Origin: Zhongshania sp.
GTDB taxonomy: Bacteria; Pseudomonadota; Gammaproteobacteria; Pseudomonadales; Spongiibacteraceae
NCBI RefSeq assembly: GCF_029212375.1
Contig: NZ_JARGNU010000007.1
Coordinates: 1-64,000, forward strand
Direction: 5' to 3'
Length of the DNA: 64,000 bases
Shown here: in pieces, positions 1-6,593 of the stretch
How positions within the stretch are numbered: position 1 is the first letter of the stretch
Layout of the letters: every line of letters begins with the position of its first letter
The notes under the pieces: model-generated
Databases searched by the model: none
What the model was told of the DNA's origin: nothing
The model's input: only the letters and a program-made list of their open reading frames with translations
Program-made: the position numbers and the translations under genes

Positions 1-24
1 ATCAGAAGTGAAAAGAGAAACCAC

Positions 25-309
25 CTAACCGGCCATCATAGTTGTCGCCGACCGGACAAGATAGTTGACGCCAGACAGTAGTGAAAGATTTTCAGATATA
101 CCGCCTTTAACTCTAGTATCGGCAGGATCCATTAGCCTAGCAAATGCCATAAACATCCTTTCACTAAGACAGAACTGAAGTCTACCAAACACAAACCCAT
201 TAAATTCATTGAGAATATCGACTGACTCTTGAGGGCCATATATTTCAGAATACAATGTGACATCTTTAGATATTTCGTCCAATAAAAACTTAATATGCTT
301 CACATCCAT
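25..309 (-). CDS. AbiU2-like HEPN family protein, probably truncated (cassette gene)
   Basis: A 94-residue protein if translation starts at ATG 309, which lies about 20 bases past the end of the attC-like structure, with GAGAG upstream. An in-frame ATG at 378 would put the start inside that structure and is less likely. The middle (FARLMDPADT followed by ENLSL) resembles the N-terminal half of AbiU2-like HEPN proteins, a family linked to abortive infection and toxin-antitoxin pairs. Those proteins usually run to about 200 residues, so this copy looks cut short after the ENLSL motif. The RxxxxH nuclease motif typical of active HEPN domains is not visible in what remains. The family call is by eye. 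It could instead be an unrelated short helical protein. Confidence 0.5.
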   Translation of the reverse strand: MDVKHIKFLLDEISKDVTLYSEIYGPQESVDILNEFNGFVFGRLQFCLSERMFMAFARLMDPADTRVKGGISENLSLLSGVNYLVRSATTMMAG

Positions 310-327
310 GCTCTGACTCTCGTATTC

Positions 328-445
328 GTATAACGCCCATGTAACCGCGCGATTTTTTGTGGAGTGCTTTTGTGACAAAATGTAGCGAAGCGGAATTCAC
401 AAAAGCGCGTAGCAAAAAATTGTCCGGTTGACATGTTTGTTAGCT
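328..445 (-). other. Putative integron attC recombination site
   Basis: About 115 bases fold into one long imperfect hairpin. TAAC at 331-334 pairs with GTTA at 439-442. CATGTAACCG (338-347) pairs with CGGTTGACATG (425-435), leaving G430 unpaired. ATTTTTTG (352-359) pairs with CAAAAAAT (413-420). GCTTTTGTGA (366-375) pairs with TCACAAAAGC (397-406). Outer AAC/GTT boxes, an unpaired spacer and an extrahelical base in one arm are the known hallmarks of attC sites. The site begins at the TAA stop of the gene at 445-1149 and ends just before the next gene, both read leftwards, which is the usual gene-attC-gene order of a cassette array. Confidence 0.72.
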
Positions 446-1149
446 TACTTGAATACACGATGAACCTCTTGACCGAGAATTTCCCTTGCCCCTGACTCCA
501 GCAACTGGCCATGTGCGGCAATAATTGAATCAAAGTCTAGTAATAGCAGCTTCTCAAAATCCGGCTTCAACGAAGAACCTTTAGGGGTTACACGTTTTAG
601 CCACGGAGGGCCAATGTTGATACCGGCTTTGAAGCCTAGTAGTTTAAACACAAACTTCGTGAACCCAGTGAAATAACTCCAATCAGCGTGGTATTGCACA
701 CTGTCAGTGGTAATAAGAAGTTTATGTTCTTTCAGAAGCAAGGCTGCCTCAGGAAACTTTGCTGACTCGAAGATAAAAAATTGTGAATTCGGTAAAGGAG
801 GTTCAACGGTAGAGGTAATAATTGTCGATGCTTTTGGTGATTTGTAGGTATCTTGGCCAGTCTGTGCCCAGAATTCACATTTGTACCTATCAAGATAAAA
901 TGCATCATCAAGACCGTGAAAATCTCCCAGCCTCAATATGTGCTTCACACTGCCAAGCTCATCTAATCTAGCAAGACTCTGACTATTCATACGAACTGGA
1001 TTAATCAAGATTAAGTCGCATTCATTTTTGAGAACGACCATGTTTCGATTCATCCGCATTCCTGGCCCCATTTTTATACTGCCATGCAGAAGATAAACAT
1101 CGGAATGTAACGCCTTTAATTCATCATGTGGATACGCAGGTGGGTACAT
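445..1149 (-). CDS. Metallo-beta-lactamase-fold-like protein lacking the zinc motif (cassette gene)
   Basis: A 234-residue protein with a perfect AAGGAGG ribosome binding site (1152-1160 region) before ATG 1149. The pattern of a strand (DLILINPVRM), a helix, then KHILRLGDFHGLDD and a late AAHGQLLESGA resembles MBL-fold proteins of the DUF4336 type. At the place where active enzymes carry HxHxDH it has LGDFHGLDD, so canonical binding of two zinc ions looks lost. Established: many MBL relatives with degraded metal sites occur as uncharacterised hypothetical proteins. Inference: a cassette-borne, possibly non-hydrolytic MBL relative. Its stop codon runs into the attC structure. The 12-bp sequence next to the stop (439-450) recurs inverted just upstream of the start (1161-1172), so the whole gene is bracketed. 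No signal peptide is seen. Confidence 0.6.
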   Translation of the reverse strand: MYPPAYPHDELKALHSDVYLLHGSIKMGPGMRMNRNMVVLKNECDLILINPVRMNSQSLARLDELGSVKHILRLGDFHGLDDAFYLDRYKCEFWAQTGQDTYKSPKASTIITSTVEPPLPNSQFFIFESAKFPEAALLLKEHKLLITTDSVQYHADWSYFTGFTKFVFKLLGFKAGINIGPPWLKRVTPKGSSLKPDFEKLLLLDFDSIIAAHGQLLESGAREILGQEVHRVFK

Positions 1150-1178
1150 TGCTCCTCCTTAAGTAAGCTAACAGTTTT

Positions 1179-1206
1179 GTTATAGAGACTCGCGCCCCTC
1201 TATAAC
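1179..1206. other. 9-bp inverted repeat at the cassette edge
   Basis: GTTATAGAG (1179-1187) and CTCTATAAC (1198-1206) are perfect inverted copies around a 10-base GC-rich loop, just upstream of the MBL-like gene. The GTTA/TAAC ends resemble integron core sites, but the full attC layout is not visible here. It could equally be a terminator stem without a T run. Confidence 0.45.
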
Positions 1207-1844
1207 TTTGGCCCCCTTATCAAAGTCGGGGCTTCAGCATGGATTAAAAAATGCAAGGAAATTCAATGAGGTAGCAACCCCGCTATTAGCGAGTGCCGGT
1301 CAAACGAAGACTAACTCCCTTTATTTCTGTCAGATATTCCACTCCCTTGATCATATCCTGATTTTTATAAATTTCAACGAGTTAAGTAGCGATCTGAGGT
1401 GTTAATGGGAGCGGCGCTATTGTTCAAATGCCTTGACGGTGTAAAGCGGCGATTGATTTCTAGTTGTGTCGAGGCTGTCATGCCGGACTTTGATCCGGCA
1501 TCTGGTGGGGTAACCGTGAATTACTTCAGTGGTAGTGGATTCTGAATCAAGTTCAGAATGACGATGTGGCGTTCAGAATGACGATGTGGGGTGTTCAGAA
1601 TGACGATGTGGGGTTCAGCGTGACGATGTGGGGTTCAGCGTGACAATGTCGGGAGTTCGGAGTGACTGCGCGTAGCGCTTGTATTGTTGTTGTGTTGAAT
1701 TTAATGGTAAGTGGGTGCTTACTATTATCTAAGGCATTGTATACGGCAATAAGCCCTTTTTTTTTCGTGTATCGGGCAAGGTTCCGCAACAATGTGTTCA
1801 TGCGTTACAATGGCGGCTCTTGTGCCGATAACAGATAAGAACTC
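1207..1844. other. Intergenic stretch with no supported gene
   Basis: No open frame here has protein-like composition and a ribosome binding site. The content is a short inverted motif around 1480-1501 (TGCCGGAC...ATCCGGCA), the tandem repeat at 1551-1652, and AT-rich promoter-like sequence before the acyltransferase gene at 1845. Confidence 0.6.
1551..1652. repeat. Five tandem copies of a roughly 20-bp unit
   Basis: Units start at 1551, 1571, 1593, 1613 and 1633, each GTTCAGAATGACGATGTGGG or a one- to three-base variant; the second has two extra bases. The last two carry GTTCAGCGTGAC instead of GTTCAGAATGAC, and a decayed sixth copy (AGTTCGGAGTGAC) follows. An inverted copy of the core (GATTCTGAATC) lies just before at 1539-1549. 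Similar TTCAGAATGAC-type intergenic repeats are common in proteobacteria. Confidence 0.85.
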
Positions 1845-2750
1845 ATGCTGAATTTTCTTCCCCACTGGCTGCGCGGCAGCCTGACCATGCTGCTGATTAT
1901 TTGCTCTACCTTAGTATTGGTACCCTTCCTACTGTTGGTGGCGGTGCTTAAATTATTGATTCCAATTGCGCCGTGGCGGCGCTGGTGTACGGTGGTATCA
2001 ATTGAGATCGCCAATTTATGGGTGGGCTTTAATAATGTGTTGCTCGATGTTGTTAATGATATTCATTGGGATATTGAGGGCGCCGAGGACTTAAGCCTTG
2101 ATGATTGGTATTTTGTGACCTGTAATCACCAGTCTTGGGCCGATATTTTAGTGGCGCAAAAAGTCTTGTTTCGCAAAATTCCCATGCTCAAGTTTTTCCT
2201 TAAGCAGCAGTTGATTTGGGTGCCGGTTATTGGCTTGGCGTGGTGGGCTTTAGATTTTCCGTTTATGAAGCGCTATTCTGCCGCCGACATTGCCAAGAAC
2301 CCCGCTTTAAAGGGTAAGGACTTGGAAACAACGCGAAAAGCCTGCGAAAAGTTTAAATACACGCCGGTGACGGTGTTTAATTTTTTAGAAGGTACGCGCT
2401 TTACCCCTGCAAAACAGCTACAGCAGCAGTCGCCCTACCAGCATCTGCTAAAACCCCGTGCGGGTGGCGCGGCTTTTGTATTGGGCGCCATGGGCGAGCA
2501 ATTGCACACCATGCTCAATCTTACTATTTACTACCCCAGCGACGACCGCAGTTTTTGGCATTTCCTGTCTGGTCGCGTTAAGCATGTTGTGGTGCGTGTA
2601 GAAAAGCAGGCAATTGCCCCGCGCTATTTAAGCCGCGATTATTTGAACGACGAGCAATTTCGCAGTGAATTTCAGCAGTGGGTTTCGGCGTTGTGGCTTG
2701 AGAAGGATCGTTTGTTAGCAGAGCTTCATCAGGGTGTGAGGGCAGCGTAA
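1845..2750 (+). CDS. 1-acyl-glycerol-3-phosphate acyltransferase-like protein (PlsC family, YihG-like)
   Basis: A 301-residue inner-membrane protein of the lysophospholipid acyltransferase superfamily. Two hydrophobic segments near the N-terminus precede the catalytic HQSWAD (HX4D) motif at about residues 94-99. The substrate-binding motif EGTRFTPAK lies near 181. Length and layout match the E. coli YihG group, which acylates lysophosphatidic acid or a related lysophospholipid using acyl-ACP or acyl-CoA. The gene stands alone. The exact acyl and head-group specificity cannot be read from the sequence. Confidence 0.85.
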   Translation: MLNFLPHWLRGSLTMLLIICSTLVLVPFLLLVAVLKLLIPIAPWRRWCTVVSIEIANLWVGFNNVLLDVVNDIHWDIEGAEDLSLDDWYFVTCNHQSWADILVAQKVLFRKIPMLKFFLKQQLIWVPVIGLAWWALDFPFMKRYSAADIAKNPALKGKDLETTRKACEKFKYTPVTVFNFLEGTRFTPAKQLQQQSPYQHLLKPRAGGAAFVLGAMGEQLHTMLNLTIYYPSDDRSFWHFLSGRVKHVVVRVEKQAIAPRYLSRDYLNDEQFRSEFQQWVSALWLEKDRLLAELHQGVRAA

Positions 2751-2854
2751 TAAGCGTCGCACTCGCGCTTGTTTGAGCTGTTGCTAGGGGTGTGTTCGGG
2801 GGAATAACAAGTAAGGATGAATGCGGGGCGCTTGCGCGCCACCGCCCTGCGGTA

Positions 2855-2977
2855 TTAAAGCTTTGCGAAAGGATCTGGCCTTGAACCGGCCTTAGACTTT
2901 TTAACCTGGCGCTTTTCTTTTTGCGACAAGACCGCCTTCTTTTTGGTTTCCTTATTACTTTTCTGCTCTTTACTCAT
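2855..2977 (-). CDS. 40-residue lysine-rich small protein
   Basis: A short frame of 40 codons from ATG 2977 to TAA 2855, with AAGGAG seven bases before the start. It begins 25 bases after the hflC stop, on the same strand, so it may be the last gene of an hflK-hflC operon. The protein is very basic (about a third Lys or Arg), has no hydrophobic segment, and ends RPDPFAKL. I do not recognise a family. The good ribosome binding site, operon-like spacing and biased composition argue for a real gene. A nucleic-acid or ribosome partner would be typical for such composition but is only a guess. Confidence 0.6.
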   Translation of the reverse strand: MSKEQKSNKETKKKAVLSQKEKRQVKKSKAGSRPDPFAKL

Positions 2978-3002
2978 GGCAATGCTCCTTTACACGGTGG
3001 TG

Positions 3003-3980
3003 TTACTTTGCCGCTGGTCGCGGCGTCATACCTTTTAGGAACTTGAACAAATCACTGTCGGTAGACAGCACCAAGGTGGTCTGCTTATCAACAAGTGAGG
3101 AGTAGGCCGCCATAGTTCGAGTAAATTCATAAAACTCTACCGACTGTGGGCTCTGATTATAGGCGCTTGCGTAAATTTCGGTAGCTTTAGCGTCGGCTAA
3201 ACCGCGAATTTCTTCTACTTCGCGATAGGCTTCAGACTGGATCTTGTTTAACTCCCTAACGCGGTTACCTCTAATCCGCGCTGCCTCGCCGTTGCCCTCA
3301 GATAAAAAGCGTTCGGCTATCTGGCGGCGCTCACTAATCATGCGGTCGTAAATTTTGGGTCGTACGCTGGCATTGTAATTAATGCGTTTAAAGCGAATGT
3401 CGAGCAGTTCAATTCCAAACACGCCCACTTTTTCTGCGGCCTCCTTAAATATTTCTTGCTCCACTAATTGCCGGCCTTTTTCAATGGGCACTAAGGCACC
3501 CATGTTTAGGCCCTGCGATGAGGATGCCAGCACCGCATCGCGCAGGGGAACGCGATCTTTGGTGGTGCGAATAATCTCAATTAACTCGTGTTTGGCCACC
3601 GCATTGCGGGTTTCACTGCCAAGAATATCGTCTAGGCGTGATTGGGCGCTGCGCTCGTCGCGTAGCCGCAAAAAGTATTGCAGTGGGTCAACAATGCGCC
3701 AGCGCGCAAACAGGTCAACCGAGATATACAGCTTGTCTTTGGTGGGCATATCCGACGGCGCACCATCCCATTCCAATACGCGCTTGTCGATAGGGTTCAC
3801 TTCTTGAATAAAGGGCACTTTAAACTTAAGGCCCGCCTCGGTAACGGGTTCGCCAACGGGTTTACCGAACTGAGTAATAATAACTTGTTCAACTTCATCA
3901 ACCGTGTACGTTGAGTTCATCAATACAAATAAACCACCAAATACCACTACCATGGCTGCGACAGATTTAAAGTTTTTCAT
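3003..3980 (-). CDS. hflC: HflC, regulator of FtsH protease
   Basis: A 325-residue SPFH/prohibitin-family protein. One N-terminal membrane anchor (residues about 7-24) is followed by the SPFH domain and a charged coiled-coil region rich in Arg and Glu (about 215-270). With HflK it forms the large periplasmic HflKC cage around the FtsH membrane protease and modulates its attack on membrane proteins such as SecY. The start overlaps the hflK stop by 4 bases, indicating translational coupling. The hfq-hflX genes that often precede hflKC are not next to it here. Confidence 0.95.
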   Translation of the reverse strand: MKNFKSVAAMVVVFGGLFVLMNSTYTVDEVEQVIITQFGKPVGEPVTEAGLKFKVPFIQEVNPIDKRVLEWDGAPSDMPTKDKLYISVDLFARWRIVDPLQYFLRLRDERSAQSRLDDILGSETRNAVAKHELIEIIRTTKDRVPLRDAVLASSSQGLNMGALVPIEKGRQLVEQEIFKEAAEKVGVFGIELLDIRFKRINYNASVRPKIYDRMISERRQIAERFLSEGNGEAARIRGNRVRELNKIQSEAYREVEEIRGLADAKATEIYASAYNQSPQSVEFYEFTRTMAAYSSLVDKQTTLVLSTDSDLFKFLKGMTPRPAAK

Positions 3981-5068
3981 TTTTTGCTGCCCTTTTGTTC
4001 GCCAATGTTTAATAGCGGAAGCAAACCACTCATATCGTCGTCGACCAAAATTTTGTTTTGAATATTGGGCATAATCTCCTGCATGGTTTCTATGTAAATT
4101 CGGCGCCGCGTAACTTCGGGCGCTTTACGGTACTCGGTAAACAAGGCGTTAAAGCGGGCAACATCACCTTCGGCCTCATTAATACGTTTTAAACGATAGC
4201 CGTCTGCCTCGCGAATGCGCTGGTCTTTCTCACCTTCGGCGAGCGGAATCACTTTATTGTATTCCCTGCGCGCTTCGTTAATGAGCTTCTCTTTTTCCTG
4301 CTGGGCTTGGTTCACCTCGTTAAAGGATTCTTGCACCGGCCGTGGTGGATTGATATTTTTCAGTTGAACTTGATCGATATTGATGCCCATCTCATATTTG
4401 CTGGATAGGTCCTGCATTTTTACGAGGGCTTCGACTTCAATTTCTTGGCGGCCAATGGTGATGACCTCGTCAACAGTGCGGTCGCCGACCACTGAACGCA
4501 TGACCGATTCCGATACATAGCGCAGGGTCTCTGCCGGCTCGCGCACCGCAAATAAGAATTTTACGGGATCTGATATCCGATACTGCACCACCCACTCAAC
4601 TAAGGCCGCATTCAGATCACCTGTTACCATTTGGGTCTCTAGGTTGCCGTCGCGGCTGCCTTGATACGCGTCTCTGGCGCCCGGTGTAGAAAAACCAAAC
4701 TCCTGCTTAAGCTGACGTTTTACCGGCACTATTGTCGATTTATCAATGCCCAGCGGCAGTTTAAAGTGCAAACCTGGGGGCACTTCTTTTAGGTACATAC
4801 CAAAGCGCTGTACTACGGCGACGGAATCGCTGGGTACGGTGTAATAGGCAGACCACAGGCTGATGGCCGCAGCAAACAATAGAATTATTGGCAGGGCGCG
4901 ACCAAGCCCCGCAGCGCCACCGCCACCGCCTTTGCCGCCCGCACCGCCACCCGAAAATTTGCTTTTCAAATTCTTAATGGTGTTGTTGATAATTGCGTCT
5001 AAGTCGGGGGGCGACTGTTGGCCAGAGCCCCAAGGGTCTTTGGCGCCGTTATTGTTCTGAGCAGACAT
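3977..5068 (-). CDS. hflK: HflK, regulator of FtsH protease
   Basis: A 363-residue partner of HflC. It has the typical Gly-rich N-terminal cytoplasmic tail (residues about 38-55, GGGAGGKGGGGG), one membrane segment (about 58-78), the SPFH domain, then a long charged helix ending near the C-terminus. Acts at the inner membrane as the alternating subunit of the HflKC complex that holds FtsH. First gene of the leftward hflK-hflC group. Its promoter must lie in 5069-5207, shared with the divergent transporter gene. Confidence 0.95.
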   Translation of the reverse strand: MSAQNNNGAKDPWGSGQQSPPDLDAIINNTIKNLKSKFSGGGAGGKGGGGGAAGLGRALPIILLFAAAISLWSAYYTVPSDSVAVVQRFGMYLKEVPPGLHFKLPLGIDKSTIVPVKRQLKQEFGFSTPGARDAYQGSRDGNLETQMVTGDLNAALVEWVVQYRISDPVKFLFAVREPAETLRYVSESVMRSVVGDRTVDEVITIGRQEIEVEALVKMQDLSSKYEMGINIDQVQLKNINPPRPVQESFNEVNQAQQEKEKLINEARREYNKVIPLAEGEKDQRIREADGYRLKRINEAEGDVARFNALFTEYRKAPEVTRRRIYIETMQEIMPNIQNKILVDDDMSGLLPLLNIGEQKGSKK

Positions 5069-5273
5069 TGAATCAGCCTTTAATTAGAGTTCAGCACATC
5101 TATTAGTGGGGGTATGGGCCGTAGATTGCAAGCCGCATAGCGGTCTATACCGTAATGAGTGCTAAAACGTCATAATACGGGCGGCTCCGCTCAACTAGGA
5201 TTTTAGTGTGCAGACCATTACAATCTGCATACTGCCCGCCGCTTTTTTTACCTCTCGATTAAACAGGATTTTC

Positions 5274-6047
5274 ATGGCCGACCTCGCCCTCTATCAGTAC
5301 GTGCTGATTGGCATTATTTTTATTTGGAGCGGCTTTGTGCGCTCTGGCTTAGGCTTTGGCGGCGCGGTACTCAGCCTGCCTTTCCTGCTGTTGGTAGACA
5401 ACCAGCCACTGGTTTTTTTGCCGCTGATTTCGGTGCAGTTGTTGATCTTTTCTTCCATTACTTTAGTGTTGAATAATCGCAGTAGCCAAGCGGTTGGTCG
5501 CGAACACGCGAGTACCGTAGATTGGCCATATCTGCGCTATATGCTCGGTATTATGATTGTGCCCAAGCTCTTGGGTGTATTTGGCTTAATCACGCTGCCT
5601 GCCAATGTGCTCAGCATCATTATTTTTTCTATTGTCTCGGTCTACGCGCTCTCGTACATTGCAAACAAACCCTTTAAGAGCAATAGCAAATTTATAGACG
5701 CGGTATTTCTTATTGTTGGTGCCTATATTAGCGGCACCTCGCTAATTGGCGCACCACTGATTATTGCCGTTGCCGCGCAGCATATTGCTCGCGAGCGCCT
5801 GCGTGACACGCTTTTTGCACTGTGGTTTATTTTGGTTAGCATTAAGTTGGCGGCGTTTATTTATGCAGGTATAGACTTGCAATTAATTCATCATCTTTGG
5901 CTTTTGCCCTGCGCTGCAGTAGGCCACTTTATTGGCCTGCGCTTTCATCGGCGTATGCTTAGCGCCGAAACGCCGCTGTTTTTTAGAATATTGGGTTGCA
6001 CCCTATTATTCATTAGCCTGCTCGGTTTGTGGAAAGCCTTAGCCTAA
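5274..6047 (+). CDS. TauE/SafE-family sulfite or organosulfur exporter
   Basis: A 257-residue polytopic membrane protein (about 8 hydrophobic segments) with the family's repeated glycine-rich GLGFGGAVLSLP motif near residue 27 and a matching GAYISGTSLIGAPLI in the second half. Start ATG 5274 is chosen because upstream in-frame codons lack hydrophobic or conserved character. TauE/SafE proteins move sulfite, sulfoacetate and other small anions across the inner membrane; the substrate here is unknown. The gene is monocistronic and convergent with the DUF3465 gene, 14 bases away. Confidence 0.85.
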   Translation: MADLALYQYVLIGIIFIWSGFVRSGLGFGGAVLSLPFLLLVDNQPLVFLPLISVQLLIFSSITLVLNNRSSQAVGREHASTVDWPYLRYMLGIMIVPKLLGVFGLITLPANVLSIIIFSIVSVYALSYIANKPFKSNSKFIDAVFLIVGAYISGTSLIGAPLIIAVAAQHIARERLRDTLFALWFILVSIKLAAFIYAGIDLQLIHHLWLLPCAAVGHFIGLRFHRRMLSAETPLFFRILGCTLLFISLLGLWKALA

Positions 6048-6061
6048 TAATAATTTAAAAC

Positions 6062-6547
6062 TTACTGGTAGCGCCGACCGCGATGTTCTAGCCAACCATT
6101 GCGGTGGCGGCCTGCTGGATCGTGATGGGTCCAATGTATTACACCGCCTCGTTGATTCCATTCGTACTCGCCAAAAAAAGCAATGTCGTCTCCGGTCTGC
6201 AAGCTAGCAATGCGCGGCGCTAGATCAATATTGTGAGCTACTAATAGTGTCTGCCCAGAGTTAAGGCGAAGAATGAATTTTTGGTGGCGACTGCCGGCAG
6301 TGTCGTCTGCTAAGATTTTTTCTACTTTGCCTCGGCCTTCTACTTGAATGTTGCTTAATTTCTGCTCATAGGCGCGTGTGAGACTGCGATCGCTATTGCT
6401 GGCGTTTGCAAAATTCGGCGCTGCGGATTTATTAGATAGTGTCGTTTTAACGCTGCTAACAGCGCTGGGCGTATATTGATTCCAACTATAGGCGGCGACG
6501 ATCGCAATAATCACTACTACAAGGGATTTTCTCATTTCGCGACCCAT
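6062..6547 (-). CDS. DUF3465 secreted or membrane-anchored protein
   Basis: A protein of up to 161 residues; an alternative ATG at 6535 gives 157, and neither start has a strong ribosome binding site. One N-terminal hydrophobic segment acts as anchor or signal. The C-terminal 95 residues (GRGKVEKILADD, then VAHNIDLAPR, GDDIAFFGEYEWN, WTHHDPAGRH) match the DUF3465 family, an OB-fold-like domain of unknown function in the periplasm. The run of His, Trp and Asp at the end is conserved in the family and could bind metal, but that is inference. Confidence 0.85.
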   Translation of the reverse strand: MGREMRKSLVVVIIAIVAAYSWNQYTPSAVSSVKTTLSNKSAAPNFANASNSDRSLTRAYEQKLSNIQVEGRGKVEKILADDTAGSRHQKFILRLNSGQTLLVAHNIDLAPRIASLQTGDDIAFFGEYEWNQRGGVIHWTHHDPAGRHRNGWLEHRGRRYQ

Positions 6548-6593
6548 TTGCTTTAGTGGTGTACGTTAGTTAGTGCCGCGTTATGGCGACTAA

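Noticed and set aside
1208-1405. A 65-residue plus-strand frame right of the cassette gene
   Set aside because: No ribosome binding site, no recognisable motif, and it lies in the spacer with the inverted repeat.
1551-1652. CRISPR-like array
   Set aside because: The units are contiguous with almost no spacers and drift in sequence, and no cas genes are near. It is a tandem repeat.
4863-5060. Plus-strand frame opposite the Gly-rich start of hflK
   Set aside because: A proline-rich translation caused by reading the GGC/GGN glycine codons in reverse; hflK is certain on the other strand.
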